Of a stretch of 64,000 nt of DNA, positions 33,632 to 42,353 are shown one piece after another. The stretch lies in contig NZ_JACBOT010000023.1 of NCBI RefSeq assembly GCF_021532275.1, positions 1-64,000 on the forward strand. Direction: 5' to 3'. The notes beneath the pieces are model-generated. The model saw only the letters and a list, made by a program, of their open reading frames with translations. It was not told the DNA's origin and did not search any database. The DNA is from Brevibacterium sp. UCMA 11754. GTDB lineage: Bacteria; Actinomycetota; Actinomycetes; Actinomycetales; Brevibacteriaceae. Within the stretch, counting starts at the first letter, position 1. Every line of letters begins with the position of its first letter. Made by a program: the position numbers and the translations under genes.

Positions 33632-34645
33632 ATGAAACTCAATCGCATCGCCACAGCTGTGATCGCCTCAGTGGCAAGTCTCGGACTCTTGGCAGGCTGT
33701 GCAGGCGGTGGTGGAGACGCCGAGGACTCGGGTGAGGCCGAGACCCGCACCGTCACGGATTCCAGTGGCGCCGAGGTCGAAGTCCCCGCCGATCCGAAGA
33801 ACGTCGCGACCCTGCACTATGCCGCCACCGAGACCCTCATGGACCTTGACATGCCTCCCGTCGGGCAGGGCGAATTTCAGGAGCCGGCAGTGCCCGAAGA
33901 ATGGGTCGACCAGCTCGGCGACGTCCCTGTCGTGGCCCAAGAGGAGCCCGACCTGGAGAAGCTCGCCGAGGTGTCACCCGACCTCATCCTCGCCCCCAAC
34001 ATCTATGAGCCGGACATGATCAAGCAGTTGGAGGAGATCGCGCCGGTCTACCAATTCACACTGCGCGGCGGCGACCGGGCGAACTGGCAGCAGCGAGTCG
34101 AGGAAGTCGCCGAGGCGATCAACCAGACCGATGAACTCAAAGAGCTCGACGCCGACTTCCAGGCGGAGCAGAAGGAGATCGCCGAAGAGTACGGCGACGT
34201 CACCAAGGGCACGAAGCTCGGAGTCGTCTCCGCCTACGAAGACAACTCCGCCTACCTCTGGGGCAGTGAGAACATGGTCGGAACCCTGTTCACTCCGCTC
34301 GGCCTCGATTGGTCGGCTGACGAGGACGCCACTATCAAGAAGTACGCGAAGGCCAGCCAGGGCGGCAACAAGTCGGGCATCAAGGAGCCCGAGGCCCAGA
34401 TCTCAATGGAGGTCCTCGACAAGAGCCTGTCCGATGCCGACGTCATCTTCGTGACCTCGAACATGCGCGGCGAGTACGACGAGCTGACGAAGACGATGAT
34501 GGATTCGGCGGTCTTCAAGGACCTGCCCGCGGTCAAGGCCGGACATGTCTACCCGCACGGCAAGGCCACGATCGCCGGATACTCCGACGCGAAGTACGGG
34601 GTCGAGATGGCCGAGAAGGCGATCAAGGAATACCAGAAGGGCTGA
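33632..34645 (+). CDS. Iron-siderophore ABC transporter substrate-binding lipoprotein
   Basis: 337 residues. Signal peptide with lipobox LLAGC (Cys23), then a Gly/Asp/Glu tether and a FecB/FepB-like periplasmic-binding fold: TVTDSSGAEVEVPADPKNVATL at the N-lobe, KLAEVSPDLILAPN, the long backbone helix (EEVAEAINQTDELKELDADF) and DLPAVKAGHVYPHG in the C-lobe. AAAGGAACAC precedes the ATG. It should bind a ferric siderophore outside the membrane and pass it to a permease. No permease or ATPase genes follow, so those are elsewhere. The gene is 100 bases after the SIP fusion, probably co-transcribed under the iron box. Confidence 0.9.
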   Translation: MKLNRIATAVIASVASLGLLAGCAGGGGDAEDSGEAETRTVTDSSGAEVEVPADPKNVATLHYAATETLMDLDMPPVGQGEFQEPAVPEEWVDQLGDVPVVAQEEPDLEKLAEVSPDLILAPNIYEPDMIKQLEEIAPVYQFTLRGGDRANWQQRVEEVAEAINQTDELKELDADFQAEQKEIAEEYGDVTKGTKLGVVSAYEDNSAYLWGSENMVGTLFTPLGLDWSADEDATIKKYAKASQGGNKSGIKEPEAQISMEVLDKSLSDADVIFVTSNMRGEYDELTKTMMDSAVFKDLPAVKAGHVYPHGKATIAGYSDAKYGVEMAEKAIKEYQKG

Positions 34646-34669
34646 ACGCCGGGAATCTGAGTGAGCCGC

Positions 34670-35128
34670 TCAGTGGCCTGAGCCGGGCCGGTGTCCTTCC
34701 GCCTCATCGAGGATGAGCAGAGAGCGGGAGGACACTACGCCGGGTACTTCGTGGATTCTGCGCAGGATGACCTGGGACAGTGCAGTGTTGTCGGGAGCAT
34801 TCACGGTCACCAGGGCATCGATGTCACCGCTGACAGCCTGAACCTTCTCGACGAACGGCAGCTCGGCAAGATCGTCCCTGACTTCGGGCCACGGGCGATC
34901 GCCGATTTTCACGACGACCACTGCGGTCACGGTCATGCCGAGGGCGCTGCGGTCCACCTCGGCGGTGAATTTCTTGATCGCCCCGGACTCGACGAGAACG
35001 GAGAAGCGTTTATGGGCGGCCGACCGGGAGATGTGCACCTGCTCGGCCAGTTGGCGCACGCTCAGGCGTGAGTCGTCGACAAGAGCGGCGATGATGCTGC
35101 GGTCGATGTCGTCGAGATCGAATGCCAC
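34670..35128 (-). CDS. Lrp/AsnC-family regulator
   Basis: 152 residues from a GTG at 35128, six bases after AAGGAG; an upstream start at 35167 would overlap the ribosome site. The N-terminal HTH (DLDDIDRSIIAALVDDSRLSVRQLAEQVHISRSAAHKRFSVLVESGAIKKF) is followed by a RAM/AsnC effector domain (VVKIGDRPWPEVRDDLAELPFVEKVQAVSGDIDALV). It binds amino acids or related ligands as a dimer or octamer. It sits between the convergent lipoprotein gene and the etf operon, divergent from the latter by 390 bases, so its target is not obvious. Confidence 0.9.
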   Translation of the reverse strand: MAFDLDDIDRSIIAALVDDSRLSVRQLAEQVHISRSAAHKRFSVLVESGAIKKFTAEVDRSALGMTVTAVVVVKIGDRPWPEVRDDLAELPFVEKVQAVSGDIDALVTVNAPDNTALSQVILRRIHEVPGVVSSRSLLILDEAEGHRPGSGH

Positions 35129-35518
35129 GTGGCGCTCCTTCAACGTTGATGCGGGCGTCGGACTCACCGGGTCACTTCCGTTCCCAAAGGCGGTCGTTGC
35201 CTGGTCACGGTCGGTGGCTCCATTCTAGGGCCCGTTCCCTGGGCGCACTCTCACTCCTTCTGCAATCGCTTGAGTCGCCACGATGAGGTCCGCTTCAGTC
35301 GCCACGATGTAGGCGCAATCGGTCTGTGCGGGTAGAATTTGTTCGAACGTTCGTACAATAAGCATGTTAGCTGCAGCACACAGGAAGTAAGATGTCTGAC
35401 TGAGTACTTTTCCCGGCTTCCTCGCGGACCCGGGTGTCGGACGAGAACGTGCTGACTGTAGATTATGAGGCAGAAGTCTCATTTGCAGATGAATTGCCTC
35501 ACGGAATAGGAGTCATCC
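35129..35518. other. Divergent non-coding region between Lrp gene and etfB
   Basis: 390 bases with no supported gene. It includes the 20-base near-palindrome at 35339-35358, an AT-rich patch (35330-35375), a possible -10 TAGATT at about 35459 and the etfB ribosome site AGGAG at about 35507. It is probably the etf promoter region. Confidence 0.55.
35339..35358. promoter_or_regulatory. Near-perfect palindrome upstream of etfB
   Basis: TTGTTCGAACGTTCGTACAA: 18 of 20 positions are palindromic. The GAAC and GTTC halves abut without the four-base spacer of a LexA box, so another regulator is more likely. Confidence 0.5.
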
Positions 35519-36295
35519 TTGAAGATCGCGGTGTTGGTCAAAGAGGTCCCGGACACATACGGGGATCGGAAACTGAATTTGGAGACCGGCTTGGCGGATC
35601 GTTCCGCCTCGGAAGCGGTCCTCGACGAAATCGGCGAGCGTGCCCTCGAAGTCGCGCTTTCCTATAAGGACAGCAGTGACGGAACCGAGGTGACCGTCAT
35701 TTCGATGGCACCATCGACCGCGACCGCCACGATCCGCAAGGGCCTGGCCATGGGCGCGGACAACGCCGTGCACGTGTCTGACGAGGAGCTCCTCGGCGCC
35801 GACCTCGGCCTCACCTCCGAAGTTCTGGCAGCAGCCATTCGCCGTGGCGGCTTCGACCTCGTCGTGACCGGCAACGTTTCCACCGACGGCAACGGCGGCA
35901 TGATTCCTTCCATGCTCGGTGAGCACCTTGACTTCCCACACGTGACCGGACTGACTTCGGTTGAGATCAGCGACGGCAAGGTCGCAGGAACCCGCGGTGT
36001 CGAGGGCGGCAGGCAGGAAGTCAGCGCGGAGCTTCCAGCCGTCATCTCCATCACCGAGGCGCTACCCGAGGCCCGCTTCCCGAATTTCAAGGGCATCATG
36101 GCAGCGAAGAAGAAGCCCTTCGAGGTCATCGCGCTGTCCGACCTCGAGGTCGACGCCAACGACCAGTCCACAGCACGATCGATCATGGTCACGGTGGCCG
36201 AGAAGCCGCCGCGTGAAGCCGGAGAGAAGATCGTCGACGAAGGAAAAGGCGGAGCAGAGCTCGCCGAATACCTCATCAAGAACCGCTTGGCCTAA
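35519..36295 (+). CDS. etfB: Electron transfer flavoprotein beta subunit
   Basis: 258 residues from a TTG start after AGGAGTCATCC. Typical Etf[20 protein letters not shown] at the N-terminus, [15 protein letters not shown], the ETF signature region [14 protein letters not shown], and the C-terminal arm. With EtfA it forms a heterodimer carrying FAD (and AMP) that collects electrons from acyl-CoA dehydrogenases and other flavoprotein dehydrogenases such as dimethylglycine/sarcosine-type enzymes. The etfA gene follows by 11 bases. Confidence 0.95.
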   Translation: MKIAVLVKEVPDTYGDRKLNLETGLADRSASEAVLDEIGERALEVALSYKDSSDGTEVTVISMAPSTATATIRKGLAMGADNAVHVSDEELLGADLGLTSEVLAAAIRRGGFDLVVTGNVSTDGNGGMIPSMLGEHLDFPHVTGLTSVEISDGKVAGTRGVEGGRQEVSAELPAVISITEALPEARFPNFKGIMAAKKKPFEVIALSDLEVDANDQSTARSIMVTVAEKPPREAGEKIVDEGKGGAELAEYLIKNRLA

Positions 36296-36306
36296 GGAGA
36301 ATCGAT

Positions 36307-37293
36307 ATGTCCGAATTCCCACAAGACTCCATTCTCGCCGTCCTCACCGCCGATGCCGAAGGTCAGCTGGAGAAGCCTGCTGCTGAGCTGCTCGGCGGCG
36401 CCGGTGAGATCGGTTCGCCCGTCGCCCTGGTCCTCGCACCTGCCGGTCAGGGCGAGGCCGCAGCCGAACAGGCCGCATCATTGGGTGCCGTGCAGGTTCT
36501 CACCGCCGAGGTGCCAGAGGGCAACTCTGCTCTCGGAACCTTCGCCGTCGACGCCCTGAGTGCCGCCAGCGATCTCGTCGCCCCCGACGCCGTCCTCCTC
36601 TCGCACTCGATCGACGGGCGCGACATCGCCGGACGATTCGCGGTCCGCAGCGGTTCGGCCCTGTCCGTCGATGCCCTGGGTGTCGAGCGTGACAGCGAAG
36701 GCGTCGTGGCCAACCACTCCGTCTACGGTGGTGGCTACACCGCATCGTCGGCACCGACCTTCGGAGCCCCGGTCATAACCATTCGCCAGGGATCAATCGA
36801 GACCCGCGGGGAAGCCCAGTCGGCGAACTCCCAGGCCCTCGAGGTTGCCGATTCGGGCAAGCGCTCGGCCCAGATCGACTCCTTCGAAGCTGTCGTCGAG
36901 ACGTCCTCGCGTCCCGAGCTGCGTGGCGCCTCGAAGGTCGTCTCCGGTGGCCGCGGTGTCGGCTCCGAGGAGTCTTTCGAGCTCGTCGGCGAACTCGCCG
37001 ATGTCCTCGGTGCAGCAGTCGGTGCCTCACGTGCGGCCGTCGACGCCGGATACATCGCCCAGTCTCATCAGGTCGGACAGACCGGTGTCTCCGTGTCGCC
37101 GCAGCTCTATGTGGCGCTCGGCATCTCCGGTGCGATCCAGCACAAGGCAGGCATGCAGACCTCGAAGACCATCGTGGCTGTGAACAAAGACGGCGAAGCA
37201 CCGATCTTCGACATCGCAGATTACGGTGTGGTCGGTGACCTGTTCAAGGTCGTCCCGCAGTCGATCGAGACCTTGAAAGAGAAACAGTCCTGA
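36307..37293 (+). CDS. etfA: Electron transfer flavoprotein alpha subunit
   Basis: 328 residues; AAGGAG precedes the ATG. The C-terminal FAD domain is intact: [54 protein letters not shown] and [23 protein letters not shown]. The N-terminal domain is shorter and more variable. It partners EtfB. Only one base separates its stop from the next ATG (37295), so the cytochrome protein is almost certainly co-translated, suggesting that this ETF passes electrons toward the membrane through that cytochrome. Confidence 0.95.
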   Translation: MSEFPQDSILAVLTADAEGQLEKPAAELLGGAGEIGSPVALVLAPAGQGEAAAEQAASLGAVQVLTAEVPEGNSALGTFAVDALSAASDLVAPDAVLLSHSIDGRDIAGRFAVRSGSALSVDALGVERDSEGVVANHSVYGGGYTASSAPTFGAPVITIRQGSIETRGEAQSANSQALEVADSGKRSAQIDSFEAVVETSSRPELRGASKVVSGGRGVGSEESFELVGELADVLGAAVGASRAAVDAGYIAQSHQVGQTGVSVSPQLYVALGISGAIQHKAGMQTSKTIVAVNKDGEAPIFDIADYGVVGDLFKVVPQSIETLKEKQS

Positions 37294-37294
37294 T

Positions 37295-39913
37295 ATGGCC
37301 ACGTACTCCAGTTCGCTGCGCTCGGGCCTGCCCAGAGTTGAGGGCGGTGATCCATGGCCACCGGAAGGTGTCATCGGTGAGCCGCTCGAGCCGGGCGCCT
37401 CAGTTGTGTCGGAAGAGTCCTTCGAGCCGGAAGATTCGGCTGCCCCGGACGAGTCCGTTGAGGCTGAAGAGCCCACCGACGAGTCCGGTTCCGTCGGGAC
37501 CGGTGCTGCCGTTGGCGCTGGTGCTGCCGTTGGCGCGGCCGGCGTCGCCGCGGGTGCAGCTGCTGGTACGGCCGCCGGTGCCTCCGATTCGGATGCGGAG
37601 TCAGTTGATGACTCCGATGAGGGCCTAGGATCCGTTGAGAGCTCAGAGCCCGTTGAGACGCTGGAGCAGCCGTCTGAGTCGTCCGAATCTGTCGCTGAGG
37701 CGAGCCGTGAGGTTCCGCTGCGCCGTGGTCTGCCCCGTGTCGACGGCGGCGACCCGTGGCCGCCGGAAGGCCTCGCACCTGCCGGTGTGAAGGCTCCCTC
37801 CAGCACCTCTGATGCTTCTGCCTCTGCGGGCTCTACCTCTGTGGACTCTGTCTCCGGGCAGGCTCCAGCTGCTTCGGATGCCGAGAGTGAACCGGAAGCT
37901 CAGTCCGACTCCGAGTCCTCTTCTGCTCCGGCCGCCGCTGTCGCGACCGTGGGTGCAGGAGCCGCTGTCGGCACAGCCGCAGTGGCATCAGGCTCCGGTG
38001 CTCAGGACGCAGCCGCTTCGGAAGAACCTGCTGCAGCTGAGTCCGCGCCTGCTGGCGACGTTCCTCTGCGTCGGGGACTGCCTCGCGTTTCCGGGGGCGA
38101 TCCGTGGCCACCAGAAGGTCTGGCTCCGGCTGGTGCGAAAGCCGCCTCGGCCACATCTGCATCCTCATCGGCGCCGCCAGCTGCGGCGGCTCCGGCCGCC
38201 GAAGCCTCAAGCGCATCGACAGATCAAGAAGCTCCAACTGCAGGTGAACAGCCTGCTGAGGCGGACAAGTCGTCGGCGGCTCCAGCCGCTGCGGCAACTG
38301 CCGGTGTTGCCGGTGCTGCTGTCGGCGCTGGTGCGGCGGTTGCCGCGTCCGGGAAGAAGTCCTCCGGCGAACTCAGCGACACACCACTTCGCCGCGGATT
38401 GCCGCGCGTCGCCGGTGGCGACCCATGGCCGCCCGAAGGCTTTGCTCCGGCGAGTGCCGGTGCCACCTCTGCTTCGACAGCTGCTTCGACTTCTGCCTCG
38501 ACCAGCGCGGACGCTTCACGTGCAGACTCGGCCGACAGCACGTCGACCGGCGCCGCTTCGACGCCCGCTGACGCGGACTCTGCTGCCCAGGCTGAGAAGC
38601 CAGCAGCGGACTCCTCCGCACAGGGAGACACCTCGGCACAGGCGGGTTCCGACTCCTCTTCGGCAGCTCCCGCCGCCGCGGGAGCCGCGGCCGTCGGTGC
38701 AGGTGCGGCCGGTGCCGTGGCTGCCTCGTCGAGCTCGGACGAGAAGCCAGCAGCCACCTCGGCGGAAGACAAGCCTTCCCGATCCGGACTGCCGAAGTCC
38801 ACTGGACCGGCGCAGCGGAAGCCGATGGCCAAACCTGCCGCCAAGGCCACGGACAAGCCGACCGCGAAGCCAGCAGCCAAGCAGGCCGACAAGCCAGCAG
38901 CCAAGCAGGCCGACAAGCCTGCTGCGAAGGCGAGCTCCGCACCGGCGAAATCGGCCTCTGCCTCGAGCACGGCCACGGCCAAGCCTGCTGCCGCGAAGAA
39001 GAAGGAACCGACGATGATCGGTTCGAAGTCCGTGGGTCAGTGGGCGAAGCTCGGTGGCCTCGGACTCGGCGGACTCATCGTGGCTGCAGGGATCATCATC
39101 CTCGCGGCTCGTGGAGTCACGACTCTGCCCGGTGTGCCCGAGTTCCTCGAACGCTACCCGGGTGAGTACCACCTGCCGGACGTCGCCGATCCGGGATTCC
39201 CCGGATGGGTCCGCTGGACGCACTTCCTCAACATCTTCTTCATGGTCCTCATCATCCGATCCGGTCTGCAGGTGAGGCACCAGCAGAAGCCGCCGGCGTT
39301 CTACACCCCGAAGAAGGGTGGCAAGAAGGTCAGCATCAACCTGTGGCTGCACACCGGACTTGATCTGCTGTGGCTGGCCAACGGCGTCGTCTTCGTCGTC
39401 TTGCTGTTCATCTCCGGACACTGGGCGCGCATCGTGCCGACGAGCTGGGAAGTCTTCCCGAACGCGATCTCGGCGATGCTGCAGTACATGACCATGGAAT
39501 GGCCGATGGAAGACGCGTGGGTCAACTACAACGCGCTCCAGCAGCTGATGTACTTCATCGTCGTGTTCATTGCGGCGCCTCTGGCCGCGATTACGGGATT
39601 GCGGATGAGCGAGTGGTGGCCGAAGGATGCCGCGAAGCTCAACAAGTTCTACCCGGCGCCGTTGGCTCGGGCGATCCATTTCCCGACGATGCTGTTCTTC
39701 GTCTTCTTCATCCTGGTCCACGTGTTCCTCGTGTTCACGACAGGGCTGCGACAGAACCTCGGTTATATGTTCGCCGGCACCGACGTGCTCGGCTGGGCCG
39801 GACTCATCTGGTTCCTCGTGGCACTGGTCGTCATCGTCGGTGCCTGGTTCGCCGCCAGGCCGATGCTTCTGGCACCGATCGCAAATATGTTCGGCCGGGT
39901 GTCGAGCCGGTAG
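37295..39913 (+). CDS. Cytochrome b561/b6-like membrane protein with modular repeat N-terminus
   Basis: 872 residues. Residues about 1-565 are low-complexity and disordered, Ala/Ser/Asp/Glu-rich. A 17-residue motif, R(R/S)GLPRVxGGDPWPPEG, recurs at 9-25, 143-159, 259-275 and 366-382, with a degenerate copy (RSGLPKSTG) at about 496. Between copies there are Gly/Ala hydrophobic stretches (for example VGAGAAVG), then a Lys/Pro/Ala tail (DKPAAKQA repeats, about 510-560). Residues about 580-872 form a cytochrome b561-type domain: helices with candidate heme His in RWTHFLNIF, LWLHTGLDL, RAIHFPTM and ILVHVFLVF. The one-base gap after etfA implies an ETF-linked membrane electron acceptor. The functional role is inferred. 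Confidence 0.8.
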   Translation: MATYSSSLRSGLPRVEGGDPWPPEGVIGEPLEPGASVVSEESFEPEDSAAPDESVEAEEPTDESGSVGTGAAVGAGAAVGAAGVAAGAAAGTAAGASDSDAESVDDSDEGLGSVESSEPVETLEQPSESSESVAEASREVPLRRGLPRVDGGDPWPPEGLAPAGVKAPSSTSDASASAGSTSVDSVSGQAPAASDAESEPEAQSDSESSSAPAAAVATVGAGAAVGTAAVASGSGAQDAAASEEPAAAESAPAGDVPLRRGLPRVSGGDPWPPEGLAPAGAKAASATSASSSAPPAAAAPAAEASSASTDQEAPTAGEQPAEADKSSAAPAAAATAGVAGAAVGAGAAVAASGKKSSGELSDTPLRRGLPRVAGGDPWPPEGFAPASAGATSASTAASTSASTSADASRADSADSTSTGAASTPADADSAAQAEKPAADSSAQGDTSAQAGSDSSSAAPAAAGAAAVGAGAAGAVAASSSSDEKPAATSAEDKPSRSGLPKSTGPAQRKPMAKPAAKATDKPTAKPAAKQADKPAAKQADKPAAKASSAPAKSASASSTATAKPAAAKKKEPTMIGSKSVGQWAKLGGLGLGGLIVAAGIIILAARGVTTLPGVPEFLERYPGEYHLPDVADPGFPGWVRWTHFLNIFFMVLIIRSGLQVRHQQKPPAFYTPKKGGKKVSINLWLHTGLDLLWLANGVVFVVLLFISGHWARIVPTSWEVFPNAISAMLQYMTMEWPMEDAWVNYNALQQLMYFIVVFIAAPLAAITGLRMSEWWPKDAAKLNKFYPAPLARAIHFPTMLFFVFFILVHVFLVFTTGLRQNLGYMFAGTDVLGWAGLIWFLVALVVIVGAWFAARPMLLAPIANMFGRVSSR

Positions 39914-39960
39914 CGAAGTCGGCTTCGCACCACACTGGCAGGAAAACGCGGCATCGGCGA

Positions 39961-39998
39961 AGGCCCTGCGGGACGATTGAGTCCCGCAGGGCCTTTTT
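39961..39998 (+). terminator. Rho-independent terminator of the etf-cytochrome operon
   Basis: A perfect 14-bp GC-rich stem (39961-39974 with 39981-39994) with loop GATTGA is followed by a short T-run (TTTTT, 39994-39998). It is the most canonical terminator in the window. Confidence 0.92.
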
Positions 39999-40023
39999 CG
40001 CGCCTTGTGGCCGGGTATTGGTG

Positions 40024-40085
40024 CAACGGTCGGTAAATTCGAGTCGATCAAGACCCATTTTTCGAGGCCAAGTTACCGACCGTTG
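40024..40085. repeat. Inverted repeat after the etf terminator
   Basis: CAACGGTCGGTAA (40024-40036) and TTACCGACCGTTG (40073-40085) are perfect reverse complements, 36 bases apart. Position between convergent transcription units suggests a second terminator, this time for the minus-strand GntR gene, or an operator pair. Confidence 0.55.
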
Positions 40086-40091
40086 GCGCGG

Positions 40092-40163
40092 GGGCGGTGC
40101 ACAAGGCAGTTGGCGCGAGGCGCTGGGCTGCAGGGCGGTGCACGAGGCAGTTGGCGCGAGGCG
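40092..40163. repeat. Two direct 31-bp repeats
   Basis: Units 40092-40122 and 40133-40163 share GGGCGGTGCAC.AGGCAG-type sequence at 30 of 31 positions. They fill the gap before the GntR stop codon at 40175. No coding potential is evident. Confidence 0.6.
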
Positions 40164-40174
40164 GGTAACGCAAC

Positions 40175-40837
40175 TCAGTGCAGGGCGGCGCGCAGGGTTT
40201 TGTCGAACTCGCGGACATGTTCGGCGGCATGGGCTTCGACGAGTGACTCCTTGCCCTCGAGGATCGCTTCGAGGAGATCGATGTGTTCGCGGATGTGGCC
40301 GATGAGGTCCGGGATGCGGGGGATGACCAGGCACCAGATCCGAGTCGCCAGGTCATCGAGGCGCACCAGGGTCTCCATCAGATGCGGGTTGTCCACCGAG
40401 GAATAGATGAGGCGATGAACCTCGAGGTCGCGCTCCATGAGGGCCCGCGGCGCGTCGGTCTCCTTGAGTGCCCGCAGGTCAGCGATCGTCGCCTCGAACT
40501 CGCGACGGCGTTCAGGGGTCAGGCTGTGTGCCGCCTTGCGGGCGGCGATGGGTTCGAGGACCTCTCGCATCTCGGAGATCGTCGACAGGTCTTTGAGGTC
40601 GACATTGCTCGCGAAGGTTCCGCGTCGGGAGTAGGAGACGACGAGATGGTCGCTCTCCAGACGCTTGAGCGCTTCCCTGATCGGGGTTCGTCCGACCTCG
40701 AGCTCTGCGCTCAGGGCCGCCTCGTTGATGGGGTCACCGGGGGCGATGTCGAGCATGATGAGGCGGTGCCGAAGGATCTCATAGGCACGTTCGGCCAGGG
40801 AGACCTTCGGTGAGCTCACGGTAGCCGACGACGACAT
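40175..40837 (-). CDS. GntR-family regulator (FCD type) of the sarcosine operon
   Basis: 220 residues from the ATG at 40837, seven bases after AGGAG; an upstream start at 40885 is in frame but lacks a site. N-terminal winged helix ([54 protein letters not shown]), then an FCD domain ([35 protein letters not shown]). It is divergent from glyA-soxBDAG-purU across 106 bases, so it probably controls sarcosine catabolism and itself. The effector may be sarcosine, glycine or a one-carbon product; this is inference from position. Confidence 0.9.
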   Translation of the reverse strand: MSSSATVSSPKVSLAERAYEILRHRLIMLDIAPGDPINEAALSAELEVGRTPIREALKRLESDHLVVSYSRRGTFASNVDLKDLSTISEMREVLEPIAARKAAHSLTPERRREFEATIADLRALKETDAPRALMERDLEVHRLIYSSVDNPHLMETLVRLDDLATRIWCLVIPRIPDLIGHIREHIDLLEAILEGKESLVEAHAAEHVREFDKTLRAALH

Positions 40838-40902
40838 TATCAATCTCCTGAAATCACCCATTGCACTCTCGTGTTTTCTCGTCATAGACTACAGGAACGC
40901 AT

Positions 40903-40914
40903 CTGATATATTAG
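40903..40914. promoter_or_regulatory. AT-rich near-palindrome in the gntR/glyA gap
   Basis: CTGATATATTAG is palindromic at 10 of 12 positions in an otherwise short divergent gap, 30 bases before glyA. It is a candidate GntR operator overlapping the glyA promoter. Confidence 0.4.
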
Positions 40915-40943
40915 TTGACGATCAAATGGTCGAAGGAGATCAC

Positions 40944-42353
40944 ATGACAGAACAGCTCGTCGAGCCTCTCGAGTCGCCCAGCCAGTCGCAGGCACAGCCG
41001 TCTGCTCAGTCGCTCGCGCCCTCGTCCGTGGACTTCTCCAGCCGGGAGCCGGTCGAACTGAGCACCCCCATCGGGCAACTCGACCCCGAGATCGCCGGAC
41101 TCATCGATGCCGAGCTCGCTCGTCAGCGCGAGGGTCTCGAGATGATCGCCTCGGAGAACCACACCGCCTCCGCCGTCATGGCCGCGCAGGGATCGGTGTT
41201 GACCAACAAATACGCAGAGGGCTACCCCGGGCGTCGATACTACGGAGGCTGCGAGCACGTCGACGAGGTCGAGCGCCTCGCCATCGCCCGCGTCAAGTCA
41301 CTCTTCGGCGCCGAATTCGCCAACGTGCAGCCCCACTCCGGTGCTCAGGCCAACGCCTCTGTCATGCACGCACTCATCAGGCCAGGCGACACCGTGCTCG
41401 GTCTCGACCTCGCCGCCGGCGGGCATCTCACCCACGGCATGAAGATCAACTTCTCCGGTCGTCTCTACACCATCGCCGCCTACGGTGTGCGCGAGGACAC
41501 CAACTGCATCGATATGGCCGAGGTCGATCGCCTCACCCAGGAACACCAGCCCAAACTCATCGTCGCCGGATGGTCGGCCTACTCCCGCCAGCTCGACTTC
41601 GCCGAATTCCGTCGTATCGCCGATTCCGTCGGTGCCTACCTCATGGTCGACATGGCTCACTTCGCCGGGCTCGTCGCGGCAGGGCTGCATCCCTCTCCGG
41701 TCCCACATGCCCACGTCGTGACCTCGACGACGCACAAGACCCTCGGCGGTCCCCGCGGCGGGATCATCCTCACCAACGACGCTGATATCGCGAAGAAGGT
41801 CAACTCCGCAGTCTTCCCCGGTCAGCAGGGTGGCCCGCTTGAGCACGTCATCGCAGGCAAGGCCGTGGCCTTCGGCCTCGCCGCCACCGAGACCTTCGTC
41901 GAGAAGCAGCAGCGGACCCTGACCGGTGCCGCGGAACTCGCTCGTCGCCTCGGCGAATCCGATGTCGCCGACCTCGGGATCACCGTCCTCACCGGCGGCA
42001 CCGACGTCCACCTCGTCCTCGTCGACCTGCGCAACTCCGTCCTCGACGGTGGACAGGCCGAAGACCTTCTCGCCTCGATCGGCATCACCGTCAACCGCAA
42101 TGCCGTGCCGAACGATCCGCGTCCGCCGATGATCACCTCCGGCCTGCGGATCGGCACCCCGGCCCTGGCCAGCCGTGGATTCGGTTCCGCTGCCTTCGCC
42201 GAGGTGGCCGACATCATCGCCGAGGTGCTCAAGGCCGGTGCTGCCGAGGCCGGCGCCGAACCGCAGGTCATCGCCGAGCTCAGCGACCGTGTGTCGGCTC
42301 TGGCGACCGCCCACCCGCTCTACCCCACCATGAACGAGATCGGAGCACGCTGA
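40944..42353 (+). CDS. glyA: Serine hydroxymethyltransferase (sarcosine-operon copy)
   Basis: 469 residues; the ATG follows GAAGGAG. A PLP enzyme interconverting glycine + 5,10-methylene-THF and serine. Motifs: [61 protein letters not shown] Lys in [16 protein letters not shown], and [16 protein letters not shown]. The N-terminus has about 40 extra residues rich in Ser/Gln before the conserved core. In this operon it uses the methylene-THF made by sarcosine oxidase together with glycine from sarcosine to give serine. Another housekeeping glyA probably exists elsewhere. Its stop overlaps the soxB start (TGATG). Confidence 0.95.
   Translation: MTEQLVEPLESPSQSQAQPSAQSLAPSSVDFSSREPVELSTPIGQLDPEIAGLIDAELARQREGLEMIASENHTASAVMAAQGSVLTNKYAEGYPGRRYYGGCEHVDEVERLAIARVKSLFGAEFANVQPHSGAQANASVMHALIRPGDTVLGLDLAAGGHLTHGMKINFSGRLYTIAAYGVREDTNCIDMAEVDRLTQEHQPKLIVAGWSAYSRQLDFAEFRRIADSVGAYLMVDMAHFAGLVAAGLHPSPVPHAHVVTSTTHKTLGGPRGGIILTNDADIAKKVNSAVFPGQQGGPLEHVIAGKAVAFGLAATETFVEKQQRTLTGAAELARRLGESDVADLGITVLTGGTDVHLVLVDLRNSVLDGGQAEDLLASIGITVNRNAVPNDPRPPMITSGLRIGTPALASRGFGSAAFAEVADIIAEVLKAGAAEAGAEPQVIAELSDRVSALATAHPLYPTMNEIGAR

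Noticed and set aside
35339..35358. LexA/SOS box upstream of etfB
   Set aside because: The GAAC and GTTC halves abut, whereas the LexA site of Gram-positive bacteria has a four-base spacer; etf genes are not SOS genes.
38516..40051. 511-codon minus-strand ORF opposite the cytochrome gene
   Set aside because: An antisense shadow in high-GC repeats: composition is Arg/His/Gly/Asp-rich without motifs, while the plus strand has a recognisable cytochrome domain.
40838..40943. Glycine riboswitch before glyA
   Set aside because: The gap is only 106 bases and holds no aptamer-like sequence; an operator palindrome explains it better.
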